From NCBI RefSeq assembly GCF_003265345.1, contig NZ_QFWW01000004.1, forward strand, positions 318,774-382,773: a DNA stretch of 64,000 nt, read 5' to 3'. Source of the DNA: Lentzea terrae. GTDB taxonomy: Bacteria > Actinomycetota > Actinomycetes > Mycobacteriales > Pseudonocardiaceae. The position numbers and the translations under genes are program-made. Under the pieces are notes generated by a model. That model was not told the origin of the DNA and did not search any database. It saw only the letters and a program-made list of their open reading frames with translations. Position 1 is the first letter of the stretch. Every line of letters starts with the position of its first letter. Positions 1 to 6,210 of the stretch are shown one piece after another.

Positions 1-172
1 GGACCACGGTGTCGGCGGTTTCCAGCCGGGTGAGCAGCTGTGCGGTCGCCGGCTTGGAGAGGCCGATCAGGCCCTCCAACTCCGACCTGGTCAGCGGCCC
101 GTTGCGCAGCAAAGCCTCGATGGCTGCGCGGTCGTTGATCTCCCGCAGCAGTCGTGGGCTTCCGGCACGCAT
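1..172 (-). CDS. ROK-family transcriptional regulator (N-terminus only)
   Basis: The gene runs off the left edge; only the first 57 codons are present, starting at an ATG. They form a MarR-type winged helix: an opening MRAGSPRLLREIND followed by RSELEGLIGLSKPATAQL as the DNA-recognition part. This layout is typical of ROK repressors, which carry an N-terminal helix-turn-helix fused to a sugar-kinase-like domain and sense sugars or sugar phosphates. The kinase-like domain lies outside the window, so the ligand cannot be judged. A MarR regulator is the alternative, but the wording of the helix fits ROK better. A short dyad 14 bp before the start codon could be its own operator. Confidence 0.7.
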   Translation of the reverse strand, partial: MRAGSPRLLREINDRAAIEALLRNGPLTRSELEGLIGLSKPATAQLLTRLETADTVV

Positions 173-185
173 TAGGTCCGCTCCT

Positions 186-204
186 GTCTGTTAACTTTCC
201 AGAC
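186..204. promoter_or_regulatory. Dyad upstream of the ROK gene, candidate operator
   Basis: GTCTG-TTAACTTTC-CAGAC has perfect 5-bp arms around a 9-nt centre. It lies 14 bp before the ATG of the ROK-type regulator, in the divergent intergenic region shared with the DUF3159 gene. The TTAACTTTCC core resembles half of the AT-rich sites used by ROK repressors. Autoregulation is an inference from position. Confidence 0.35.
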
Positions 205-270
205 GATTTCGTGGAGACGGTAGTGACCTGGTTCACCGCGGTCAATCCCCGATATGGGTCCGTTACCTGA

Positions 271-286
271 CTTAGGTTCACCTAAG
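271..286. promoter_or_regulatory. Inverted repeat CTTAGGT-TC-ACCTAAG before the DUF3159 gene
   Basis: Perfect 7-bp arms with a 2-nt centre end 13 nt before the ATG at 300. The arms match those of the actinobacterial iron box (TTAGGTTAGGCTCACCTAA), but the centre is 5 bp shorter, so the half-sites are half a helical turn closer than in a real DtxR/IdeR site. It may be an operator for another regulator or part of a promoter. Confidence 0.35.
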
Positions 287-299
287 GCAGTCTGGAAGC

Positions 300-944
300 A
301 TGACCGACGTGCGCCAGGAGTCGCTCGCATCACTGCTGGGAGGCCGGGGCGGCGCCCTCGACGCCTCCCTGCCGCCACTGGCGTTCGTCGCGGGCTGGCT
401 GATCTGGGGCCACTCGATCGGCGCCGGTGCCGTGGTCGCCGTCCTGTGCGGCGTCGTGATCGGCGTGTTCCGTCTCGTACGCGGCGAGAAACCCCGCGCC
501 GTGGTGCTGTCCGTGCTGCTCGTGGTGGCAGCCGCACTGATCGCTTTGTACACCGGGCGCGTCGAGGACTTCTTCCTCATCCAGCTGCTGTCCAACGTGG
601 CCTCGGCCCTGGCGTGGGCGGGCTCGATCGGGGTGCGCTGGCCGTTGCTCGGCGTGGTGGTGGGAACGCTGCTCGGGCAGAAGACCCGGTGGCGGCGAGA
701 TCCTGCCCTTTTGCGCGCCTACTCAGTCGCGTCGTGGGCTTGGGTCGGTCAGTACGTGCTGCGGGTCGCCGTGTTCACGCCGTTGTGGCTCAACGCCGAG
801 GTCATCTGGCTGGGCACGCTCCGCGCGGTGCTGTCGTGGCCGCTGCAGATCGTCTGCATCGTGGTGTCGGGGTGGCTGCTTCGTCGCGCGCTGCCTTCGG
901 ACCACCCCGGCTTCCGGCACCCGCAGGTGCCGGAGCAGGCTTAG
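300..944 (+). CDS. DUF3159 family integral membrane protein
   Basis: A protein of 214 aa with about five hydrophobic segments (roughly residues 25-65, 70-90, 110-130, 145-165 and 175-200) and the family opening SLASLLGGRGGALDASLPP. DUF3159 proteins are conserved in actinobacteria, have no established biochemical role, and are expected in the cytoplasmic membrane. No convincing Shine-Dalgarno sequence precedes the ATG, so the leader may be very short. The stop overlaps the stop region of the convergent DUF3558 lipoprotein by 4 bp. The inverted repeat at 271-286 is the only obvious control site. Confidence 0.8.
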   Translation: MTDVRQESLASLLGGRGGALDASLPPLAFVAGWLIWGHSIGAGAVVAVLCGVVIGVFRLVRGEKPRAVVLSVLLVVAAALIALYTGRVEDFFLIQLLSNVASALAWAGSIGVRWPLLGVVVGTLLGQKTRWRRDPALLRAYSVASWAWVGQYVLRVAVFTPLWLNAEVIWLGTLRAVLSWPLQIVCIVVSGWLLRRALPSDHPGFRHPQVPEQA

Positions 945-1438
945 GCCTTCAGCTTCTCGACGACCCGTCCGGCGAGCTTCTCGCTGAGTTCGCAGGCGAT
1001 CGGGTATTCGGGTTCTGCCCGGAAGTTGGTGGTGATGCGCACTTCGACGGCAGCCCCACCCGACGCGCTGATGGTGGTGTCGCAGGTTCCCTGGCCATCT
1101 CCGGCATTGCTGACGAAAGCCGGGTATCCGGCGACCGTCGTCTCCCGGAACGTCTTGCCCTTCCTGGCCTGCTCCTTCAACGCCTCGAACGTCTTCCTCG
1201 TCGAGAGGGTGACGGAGTAAGCCGGCCGCGTCATGGCCTTCGGATCCCAGAAGCAGTGCGGCCCCTGCGATGTGTCCTTCAGCTTGGGGTCGTGGAACTC
1301 GTCCTCGGAATTGAGTTCCTTGCTGGTGAACAGCCGGCACGGATCGTCCACGAACTTGCTCAGGTCGAGGTCGGACGAGGTGGAGCAGCCGGACACGACA
1401 GCCGCGGTCGTCAGCAGGATCAGAGCGTTGAGCTTCAC
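941..1438 (-). CDS. DUF3558 family lipoprotein
   Basis: A protein of 165 aa with a lipoprotein signal peptide: a hydrophobic stretch ends in the lipobox VSGC, with Cys18 as the predicted lipidated residue. The mature part starts with a Ser-rich linker and has the DUF3558 pattern DPCRLFTSKEL near residue 32, plus a second Cys pair likely to form a disulfide. DUF3558 proteins are common surface lipoproteins of Pseudonocardiaceae and mycobacteria with no known activity. The start is GTG at 1438, preceded by GGGA. It converges on DUF3159 with a 4-bp overlap. Confidence 0.85.
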   Translation of the reverse strand: MKLNALILLTTAAVVSGCSTSSDLDLSKFVDDPCRLFTSKELNSEDEFHDPKLKDTSQGPHCFWDPKAMTRPAYSVTLSTRKTFEALKEQARKGKTFRETTVAGYPAFVSNAGDGQGTCDTTISASGGAAVEVRITTNFRAEPEYPIACELSEKLAGRVVEKLKA

Positions 1439-1492
1439 AGTTCCCGTAGACGATGGCGGCGGAGAGTCGGTTCCGCAATCAGGCGAACTAGC

Positions 1493-1651
1493 TCAGCGGC
1501 TGGTCGCCAGCCGCAGGAAAGCCGACCACGCGTCCGCCGAGACAGGGATGTGGGTGGCGGCGGCCTTGCTGTCCCGGATGCCGACGCTCCTGCCCACTTC
1601 GACGCAGTTGTCGCTGTTTGCGCTATAGCTGCTCTTGCGCCAGGTGGTCAT
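1493..1651 (-). CDS. DUF397 domain protein (orphan)
   Basis: A 52-aa protein opening TTWRKSSYSANSDNCVEVG and continuing with VGIRDSK and ISADAW-like sequence, a classic DUF397 protein. DUF397 proteins are small and are nearly always encoded next to a helix-turn-helix regulator with a DUF5753 domain, with which they act as antitoxin-like or developmental partners in actinomycetes (BldB/AbaA-type modules). Here no such regulator lies within several kb, so it is an orphan. The start is ATG at 1651. Identification is firm; the role is not. Confidence 0.88.
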   Translation of the reverse strand: MTTWRKSSYSANSDNCVEVGRSVGIRDSKAAATHIPVSADAWSAFLRLATSR

Positions 1652-1703
1652 CAGAGACCCTCCAAGATGGGATCGCGCCCGCGCCCGCGCCAGGTCGGAT
1701 GAG

Positions 1704-1868
1704 ATGCAGGAACAGGTTCAAACCGTGCAGGATCAACCGTTCGCGGACGTGTGCCAGTCGATGTTGCGGCAGGCGTTCAGCCCAGGTGCCGACGTCGTGT
1801 TCAGCGACTCTCCGGATCTTCTCGCGCTCCTGCGTACCGATGAACTCCGTGCCGCGCTGCTGAGGTAG
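1704..1868 (+). CDS. Doubtful 54-codon ORF in a gap between genes
   Basis: The 222-bp gap 1652-1873 holds an ATG-started frame of 54 codons (MQEQVQTVQDQPFADVCQSM...). About 74 percent of its codons end in G or C, below neighbouring genes, and it has no good ribosome binding site. The opposite strand is also open over most of the gap and reads plausibly, but has no ATG start. Either one is a small unrecognised gene or the gap holds the decayed remains of a gene, possibly the missing partner of DUF397. Confidence 0.22.
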   Translation: MQEQVQTVQDQPFADVCQSMLRQAFSPGADVVFSDSPDLLALLRTDELRAALLR

Positions 1869-1873
1869 GCAGA

Positions 1874-3052
1874 TCAGCGCTTCTTCCGCTTCTTGCCGGA
1901 ACCGGGCACCGTGCCGGTCTTGGGCGGCGGGGGAGGCGGTTCGGGGAAGGCCTCGAGGTCGTCCTGGTCCTTCATGAACCCCAGGAAGGCCTTGAAGCAG
2001 AACCGATAGGCGAGGTAGAGGAAGCCCACGGCGACGAGTCCAAGCCCGGCGACGATCACCTGGTACTGCTTGTCCAGACCGCCGACCGTGTCCCAGTCCT
2101 CCTGCAACTCCGCTGAGCCCGTGACCACGGACAGCGTGATCATCGTCAGCATGTAGAGCGGCATGAGCAGGAACGCGCCGACGAGGAGCAGGACGTACGG
2201 GCGGCTGTCGGTGCGGAACTCCCAGTTCGCGGGGCGGAGGTCGCTCTTCCTCTTCGGCCGGGTAGACCAGAACGGCTGCTCGACGAGTTCGACGCCCGCG
2301 GAACGCGCTCGCACCACGGCCAGCGCAGTCGTGCCGACCTTCTCGGTCACCGGGATCAACAGTTCGCGCGCCGTGCCGACGACGTGCAGAGCAGGCCCAG
2401 GAAGCACGTCGAACGAACGTGGTCTCCCCACGTCACCATCAGCGTAGATGATCACCTGGCAGGTCATCTCCTGCTCGACCTCGATGAGCTCGATCGACCG
2501 CATCGCCGTCCACGGCACAGCGACCACGTCACGCGACCGCTTTCGGCGTGAGACCAGGCTGTCCAGCACCAGGCGGTCCTCCCTGACGCACAGCCGAGCC
2601 TTGAGATCCCTGGTGGGGAACGGGATTTCGAGCCTCGAACCGATCAACGCGGACGTGACCGGCCGAGTGGTGACCAGCACGACCAACTCACCGAGTGCCC
2701 AGACCACCACGAGCAGACCTGCTGCTACCAACAGCGCAATCGGGCGGTCGCGATCAGCCACGAGCGCGAAGGTCTTGAGCAGTGCGGCGTAGATGCCGGG
2801 GAACGCGGCCCAGCGGGTCCAGACTCTCCACATCGGCATCCGTCGGCGGTGCCAGAGCAGTCCAGCGGTCGTGATGATCCAGAACGCCACCGCTCCAGCA
2901 GCGATGTCGTCGATCCCCAACGGCTGGACGGACTTTCGTCCGGCGAGCGCGTGCTCCCAGACCCCCAATCGCTCGGCCGTGACGAGAGAAAAGGCAGCGG
3001 TGAACGCGATCAGCGCAAGCCCTGCTGTCCGGCGCAGGAACAGCTCGATCAC
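1874..3052 (-). CDS. Multi-pass membrane protein, last gene of the type VII secretion-type operon
   Basis: A 392-aa protein starting at GTG 3052 after GGTGGGAGAACT. There are four membrane segments in the first 150 residues, then a soluble domain of about 150 residues, two more segments (about residues 285-310 and 330-350), and a basic proline-rich tail (EPPPPPPKTG ... GKKRKKR). The soluble part resembles PH-like membrane-associated domains only in a general way; no family was recognised. Position after YbaB, EspC-like and CpnT-like genes suggests an immunity, anchoring or accessory role for the secreted product. Its start overlaps the stop of a short upstream reading frame (GTGA), pointing to coupled translation. 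Confidence 0.75.
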   Translation of the reverse strand: MIELFLRRTAGLALIAFTAAFSLVTAERLGVWEHALAGRKSVQPLGIDDIAAGAVAFWIITTAGLLWHRRRMPMWRVWTRWAAFPGIYAALLKTFALVADRDRPIALLVAAGLLVVVWALGELVVLVTTRPVTSALIGSRLEIPFPTRDLKARLCVREDRLVLDSLVSRRKRSRDVVAVPWTAMRSIELIEVEQEMTCQVIIYADGDVGRPRSFDVLPGPALHVVGTARELLIPVTEKVGTTALAVVRARSAGVELVEQPFWSTRPKRKSDLRPANWEFRTDSRPYVLLLVGAFLLMPLYMLTMITLSVVTGSAELQEDWDTVGGLDKQYQVIVAGLGLVAVGFLYLAYRFCFKAFLGFMKDQDDLEAFPEPPPPPPKTGTVPGSGKKRKKR

Positions 3053-3120
3053 AGTTCTCCCACCATCCGTTGCTTTTCCCAGTACTCGCGCCACTCCCGG
3101 TCCCGCTCGTTCTGCTTCAC
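3049..3120 (-). CDS. Possible 23-codon ORF, or in-frame extension of the CpnT-like gene
   Basis: The sequence VKQNERDREWREYWEKQR... lies in exactly the same frame as the upstream CpnT-like gene, after that gene's TGA at 3154-3156. The frame is open from the TGA for 34 codons, mostly G/C-ending, and closes in a GTGA overlap with the membrane-protein gene. The residues are helix-forming and highly charged, as in a coiled coil. It may be a separate tiny gene from GTG 3120, a C-terminal tail lost by a recent stop mutation, or a readthrough extension. The start is weakly supported. Confidence 0.35.
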   Translation of the reverse strand: MKQNERDREWREYWEKQRMVGEL

Positions 3121-3153
3121 CTGAGCATCGGCCTCGCGATGGGATTGGTCGCT

Positions 3154-4326
3154 TCACTCCTGAGCCATCGCGTTGCCGAGGATCTTCGGGGCCAGGGGCA
3201 CCGAGATCTCGGGATATTCCTTCCCCCTGAACTTGGGGACGATCCCGCCGTCGAGCATGTCGGCCGCGTTGTCGAGTCGCCGGTCGCCAACGCCCAGGTT
3301 GTCGCGGAGGTTGCGGTTGACGTTGTCGCCCAGGTCCGCCTTGACCTTGCTGTAGTCCTTGTCCAACTTGTCTCCGCGCTGACCGAGCTCCTTGAGCTTG
3401 TCGACGTCCTTGGCGTCGAGCTTGCCCGCCTGCGCTTTTTTCGCCATGTGCAGGGCTTGCTGGGCGTGCTTGGCAGCGTCCTGGTTGTACGTCTTGACGC
3501 TGTCGCGGAGGTTGCGGGTCGTTCCCTTGATCATGTCCCGCGACTTCTTGGCGTCGTCGGCGACCTTCTCCAGCTGCTTGACGACCTTGCTGATCTTCTT
3601 GGCGTTCTTGCCTGCCGTGATCGTGCCCTGCACGACCGTGTCTGCGATGAACGCGGCTTGAGAGGCACCGAACGTGATCGGGGTGAGGGCACTGGCGGCC
3701 GCGAACTTGATGATCGCGTTGGAGACGAAGCTCGCGATGGCGTCGCGGACCGCGCCGCGGACGACACCGACCGCCGACGCCGCAACCGTCATCGCGGACG
3801 CGGCGGAGGTGGCATGGCTCGCGCCACCGGCCACGACGTTGGAGAAGTCCTGCACGGCTTTCCGATAACCGTCGATCGCGGCGCCTTGGGACTGGCTCAG
3901 TGCACCGACAGTGCCGCTGTACTTGTCGGCGGTCTCCTGCATGCGCTTGGCGATGTTGCTCCACGTCAGTGCCATCGCGTTCACGGCGTCCGGGTCGCCC
4001 GCAAGGAGGTCGAGTCCCTCCTTGAGGAAACCGATGTGCTCGATCAGCCATCCGATGCCCGCAGACAGGAGGCTGCCCATCGGATTCGTCACGAACCCGA
4101 GCAGGTCCATGCCGAACGCCGCCAGGTCTCCGGCGACCGCACCCCAATCGCCTTTGATGCCGTCGTAGATCAGGTTGGCGGAGCTGCTGAAGATGCCCGC
4201 CGCGTCCCAGGCCTGGGTAGGACTGTCGAAGTTCGACCTCTGGACGAGGCTCTCCTTCTCGAACCCCTCGGTGGCGTTGACCGGGTTCAACTGCTCGACG
4301 GACTTCGGCTTCTCCTCGGCGGTCAA
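3154..4326 (-). CDS. CpnT N-terminal-like / WXG-fold type VII secretion substrate
   Basis: A 390-aa protein with no signal peptide. Residues about 40-130 carry a helical region with glycine-rich turns (GDWGAVAGDLAAFGMDLLGF) followed by TWSNIAKRM, as in the N-terminal domain of the mycobacterial channel/toxin CpnT and related PPE-like proteins. Residues 150-220 are Ala/Ser/Val-rich and could insert in membranes; residues 240-330 are strongly coiled-coil-like (KKISKVVKQLEKVADDAKK). No toxin domain is evident at the C-terminus, so this is a scaffold- or channel-type product or a truncated effector. The TTG start overlaps the previous stop by 4 bp (TTGA). Export by an ESX system encoded elsewhere is inferred. 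Confidence 0.7.
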   Translation of the reverse strand: MTAEEKPKSVEQLNPVNATEGFEKESLVQRSNFDSPTQAWDAAGIFSSSANLIYDGIKGDWGAVAGDLAAFGMDLLGFVTNPMGSLLSAGIGWLIEHIGFLKEGLDLLAGDPDAVNAMALTWSNIAKRMQETADKYSGTVGALSQSQGAAIDGYRKAVQDFSNVVAGGASHATSAASAMTVAASAVGVVRGAVRDAIASFVSNAIIKFAAASALTPITFGASQAAFIADTVVQGTITAGKNAKKISKVVKQLEKVADDAKKSRDMIKGTTRNLRDSVKTYNQDAAKHAQQALHMAKKAQAGKLDAKDVDKLKELGQRGDKLDKDYSKVKADLGDNVNRNLRDNLGVGDRRLDNAADMLDGGIVPKFRGKEYPEISVPLAPKILGNAMAQE

Positions 4327-4652
4327 GGCTTCACCCCGTCAAGGCCCTCTCGGAGCTTCTTGAACGCCTGGGCCATTGCGTCTTCCTGGTCGGCGTAGGC
4401 CTGGCGCATGTCCGCGAACCGTTCGACGACGTCGTCGCCGGCAGCCTTCACCGTGTCGACGTACTCCCGTGCGTCATTCGTCCAGCGCTCCATGATCTGG
4501 GCGAAGAACATGCCGACAACGCCCCAAGCCTGCGGGTTGCCGACGTAGTCCGCACCGGCGTCTGCTGCGGAGGGCAGCCCCGCGATGAGGGCTTTCAGTT
4601 CGCGCTCGTGCGCTTCGAGTGCTGACAGGTCGACCTGGTAGCCGCCGGACAT
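4323..4652 (-). CDS. EspC-like / WXG100-type secretion protein
   Basis: A small helical protein of 109 aa from ATG 4652, or 110 aa from the overlapping GTG at 4655. It opens SGGYQVDLSALEAHERELK and has a helix-turn-helix with a central NPQAWGVVG, matching the EspC/DUF2580 and WXG100 families whose members leave the cell as helical hairpin dimers through type VII secretion. The C-terminus (MRQAYADQEDAMAQAFKKL) has the YxxxD/E spacing used as an ESX export signal. It sits between YbaB and the CpnT-like gene with 1-bp and 4-bp overlaps, so all are co-translated and probably co-secreted partners. Confidence 0.78.
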   Translation of the reverse strand: MSGGYQVDLSALEAHERELKALIAGLPSAADAGADYVGNPQAWGVVGMFFAQIMERWTNDAREYVDTVKAAGDDVVERFADMRQAYADQEDAMAQAFKKLREGLDGVKP

Positions 4653-5173
4653 CACCAGCCACCTTCCTTCTTGAAGGGGCTGCGCTGGTCGAAGTCCGTG
4701 TCGTCGTCCTCAACGGGACGACGCACCGGGCGCGGCGCGGGCGGCTGGGTTGCGACGGCGTCCTGTTGTTCCTCGTTCACCACGAACTGCCGAGGCGCAG
4801 GAGCGGGGGCGAGGTCCTCGTCCGGGACGTCGATCTGCGGGATCTGCGACTGCACGAACTGCATCGCGTCGCTGTTCTCGCCGATCACCGGCGCCATGAT
4901 CGTGGCGATCTGGCCGACGGCTTGGGCCTGGGCGCGCTTCGCGGTGGACAGCACCAATGCGGCCAGGCGGTCTTTGGGCATCTCGTCGGCCTTCGTGCCG
5001 AAGGACAGGCTGAGCAGCGCACCCCCGGCGCTCACGCTCACCGTCACGGCGCCATCCGAGCTCGTGGCCGAACCGGTCAAACCAGCGATTTGCGACTTGG
5101 CTTCCTCCGCCTTTTCGAGCAGTGCGGCGGTGCGCTGCTCGTAGTCCTCGACGAGCTGGTGTGGATCAGTCAT
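4652..5173 (-). CDS. YbaB/EbfC family protein
   Basis: A 173-aa protein whose first 100 residues have the YbaB fold: an N-terminal coiled coil (VEDYEQRTAALLEKAEEAKS), then strands around GAVTVSVSAGGALLSLSFG and a second long helix. The C-terminal 60 residues are a Pro-, Asp- and Glu-rich tail with no fold. YbaB homologues are dimeric nucleoid-associated DNA-binding proteins, but in Pseudonocardiaceae they often start type VII secretion-type cassettes like this one, and their role there is unknown. It is the first gene of the operon; its ribosome binding site AAGGGGG lies in a hairpin (5179-5202). Confidence 0.82.
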   Translation of the reverse strand: MTDPHQLVEDYEQRTAALLEKAEEAKSQIAGLTGSATSSDGAVTVSVSAGGALLSLSFGTKADEMPKDRLAALVLSTAKRAQAQAVGQIATIMAPVIGENSDAMQFVQSQIPQIDVPDEDLAPAPAPRQFVVNEEQQDAVATQPPAPRPVRRPVEDDDTDFDQRSPFKKEGGW

Positions 5174-5178
5174 GCAGG

Positions 5179-5202
5179 CCCCCTTGCACGTACGTGAGGG
5201 GG
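5179..5202 (-). promoter_or_regulatory. Hairpin covering the ribosome binding site of the YbaB gene
   Basis: In the mRNA sense (minus strand) the sequence reads CCCCCT-CACGTACGTG-CA-AGGGGG and ends 5 nt before the ATG. The CCCCCU arm pairs fully with AGGGGG, which contains the Shine-Dalgarno sequence, and the centre holds a 10-bp palindrome CACGTACGTG. Translation of the whole operon could be gated by this fold. The DNA palindrome could also be a protein-binding site. Confidence 0.5.
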
Positions 5203-5241
5203 ACGTTACCGAGAGCGACCGGAGGGCGCTGGCGAAACGGG

Positions 5242-6159
5242 CTAAGTGGGACGCGGGGCGGAGGGTCCGAGCACGTCAACGGCCGCGAGCCAGGCCGCGC
5301 CCGCCGCTCCCTCGGTCGCCATGATCACCTGGGCGTTGCAGCGTGTGAGCAGTTCCTGTTTCAGGTGCGTGCCGACGGGGGTCTTGATCAGCGAGCCCAC
5401 CAGCACGATCGGTGAGGTGTCGGAAGGCTCGCGCACGGCCGACGCGGTGTCGGCCAGCAAACGCGCGGCCGAGGCGACCATCGTCAGCGCTTCGGGGTCG
5501 CCGTGGTGGTAGGCGGCGCTGACCAGTGGGGCGAACTGGGCGAGTTTGATCGGTGGCTGGTTGTTCACGGCGTTGATCAGCTGGCCGCGGTTCCGGGCGC
5601 CGGCGGCGGTCAGGACGGCGGTGGCGAGGCCTTCGAGGGGTGCGTCCAGGTCCAGCAGGCGGAGCGTTGCGCGCACGGCTTCGCGGCCCAGCCAGAACGC
5701 CGAGCCGTCGTCGCCGATCAGCCAGCCGTAGCCGCCGGACTGGCCGACCATGCGGTGGTCGACGATGCGGGCCGCGATGGAACCCGTGCCCGCCACCAGG
5801 ACCGTGCCGTCGGGGGACGAGGTGCCGGTGGCGAACGCGGCCTCGCAGTCGGTGATCACGCGCATCGGGCAGTGCAGACCCGCGCTTTCCCACGCCTGTC
5901 GAAAAAGCGAGAGGACCGCCGGGTCGGTCATCTTCGACGCGCCGGCCATGCCCAGGACGCCGGAGCGGACCTTGCGGGAGTCCAGGCCGTCCAGGGCCGC
6001 GGCCAGGGCCTCGCCGATGTGGGCCGCCGCCACCGAGGGCGGGTGCGAGTTCGGGTTCGCGCCGCCCGCCACGCCCTGGCCCAGGCGGGCGCCGTCGAGA
6101 TCGAGCACCAACGCCCTGGTCGACGTGCCGCCCGCGTCGAGTCCCACCACCAGATCCAT
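5242..6159 (-). CDS. BadF/BadG-type N-acetylglucosamine (or N-acetylmuramate) kinase
   Basis: A 305-aa member of the ASKHA kinase fold. The phosphate-1 loop is GLDAGGTSTRALVLDLDG at residues 5-22, the phosphate-2/adenosine region VAGTGSIAARI near residue 125, and GGYGWLIGDDGSAFWLGREA follows near 140, the signature of N-acetylglucosamine kinases and of MurK-type kinases. It should phosphorylate GlcNAc and/or MurNAc at position 6 in the cytoplasm, feeding NagA. It stands alone: no operon partner, and 15 kb from the amino-sugar island. A ROK regulator at the left edge might link to sugar sensing but is not adjacent. Substrate choice cannot be read from the sequence. Confidence 0.78.
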   Translation of the reverse strand: MDLVVGLDAGGTSTRALVLDLDGARLGQGVAGGANPNSHPPSVAAAHIGEALAAALDGLDSRKVRSGVLGMAGASKMTDPAVLSLFRQAWESAGLHCPMRVITDCEAAFATGTSSPDGTVLVAGTGSIAARIVDHRMVGQSGGYGWLIGDDGSAFWLGREAVRATLRLLDLDAPLEGLATAVLTAAGARNRGQLINAVNNQPPIKLAQFAPLVSAAYHHGDPEALTMVASAARLLADTASAVREPSDTSPIVLVGSLIKTPVGTHLKQELLTRCNAQVIMATEGAAGAAWLAAVDVLGPSAPRPT

Positions 6160-6210
6160 ACCGACCGAGTATGCCGAGCAACGCTCAGCTCGGGCACGCC
6201 CAACCGGGTA

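Noticed and set aside
271..286. A true DtxR/IdeR iron box
   Set aside because: The centre is 5 bp too short, changing the helical phase of the two half-sites; kept only as a dyad of unknown use.
3053..3157. A longer start (GTG at 3157) for the membrane protein gene at 1874-3052
   Set aside because: The added 35 codons use many A-ending codons and read Arg/Gly/Pro-rich, while another frame there is coding-like; GTG 3052 has a better ribosome binding site.
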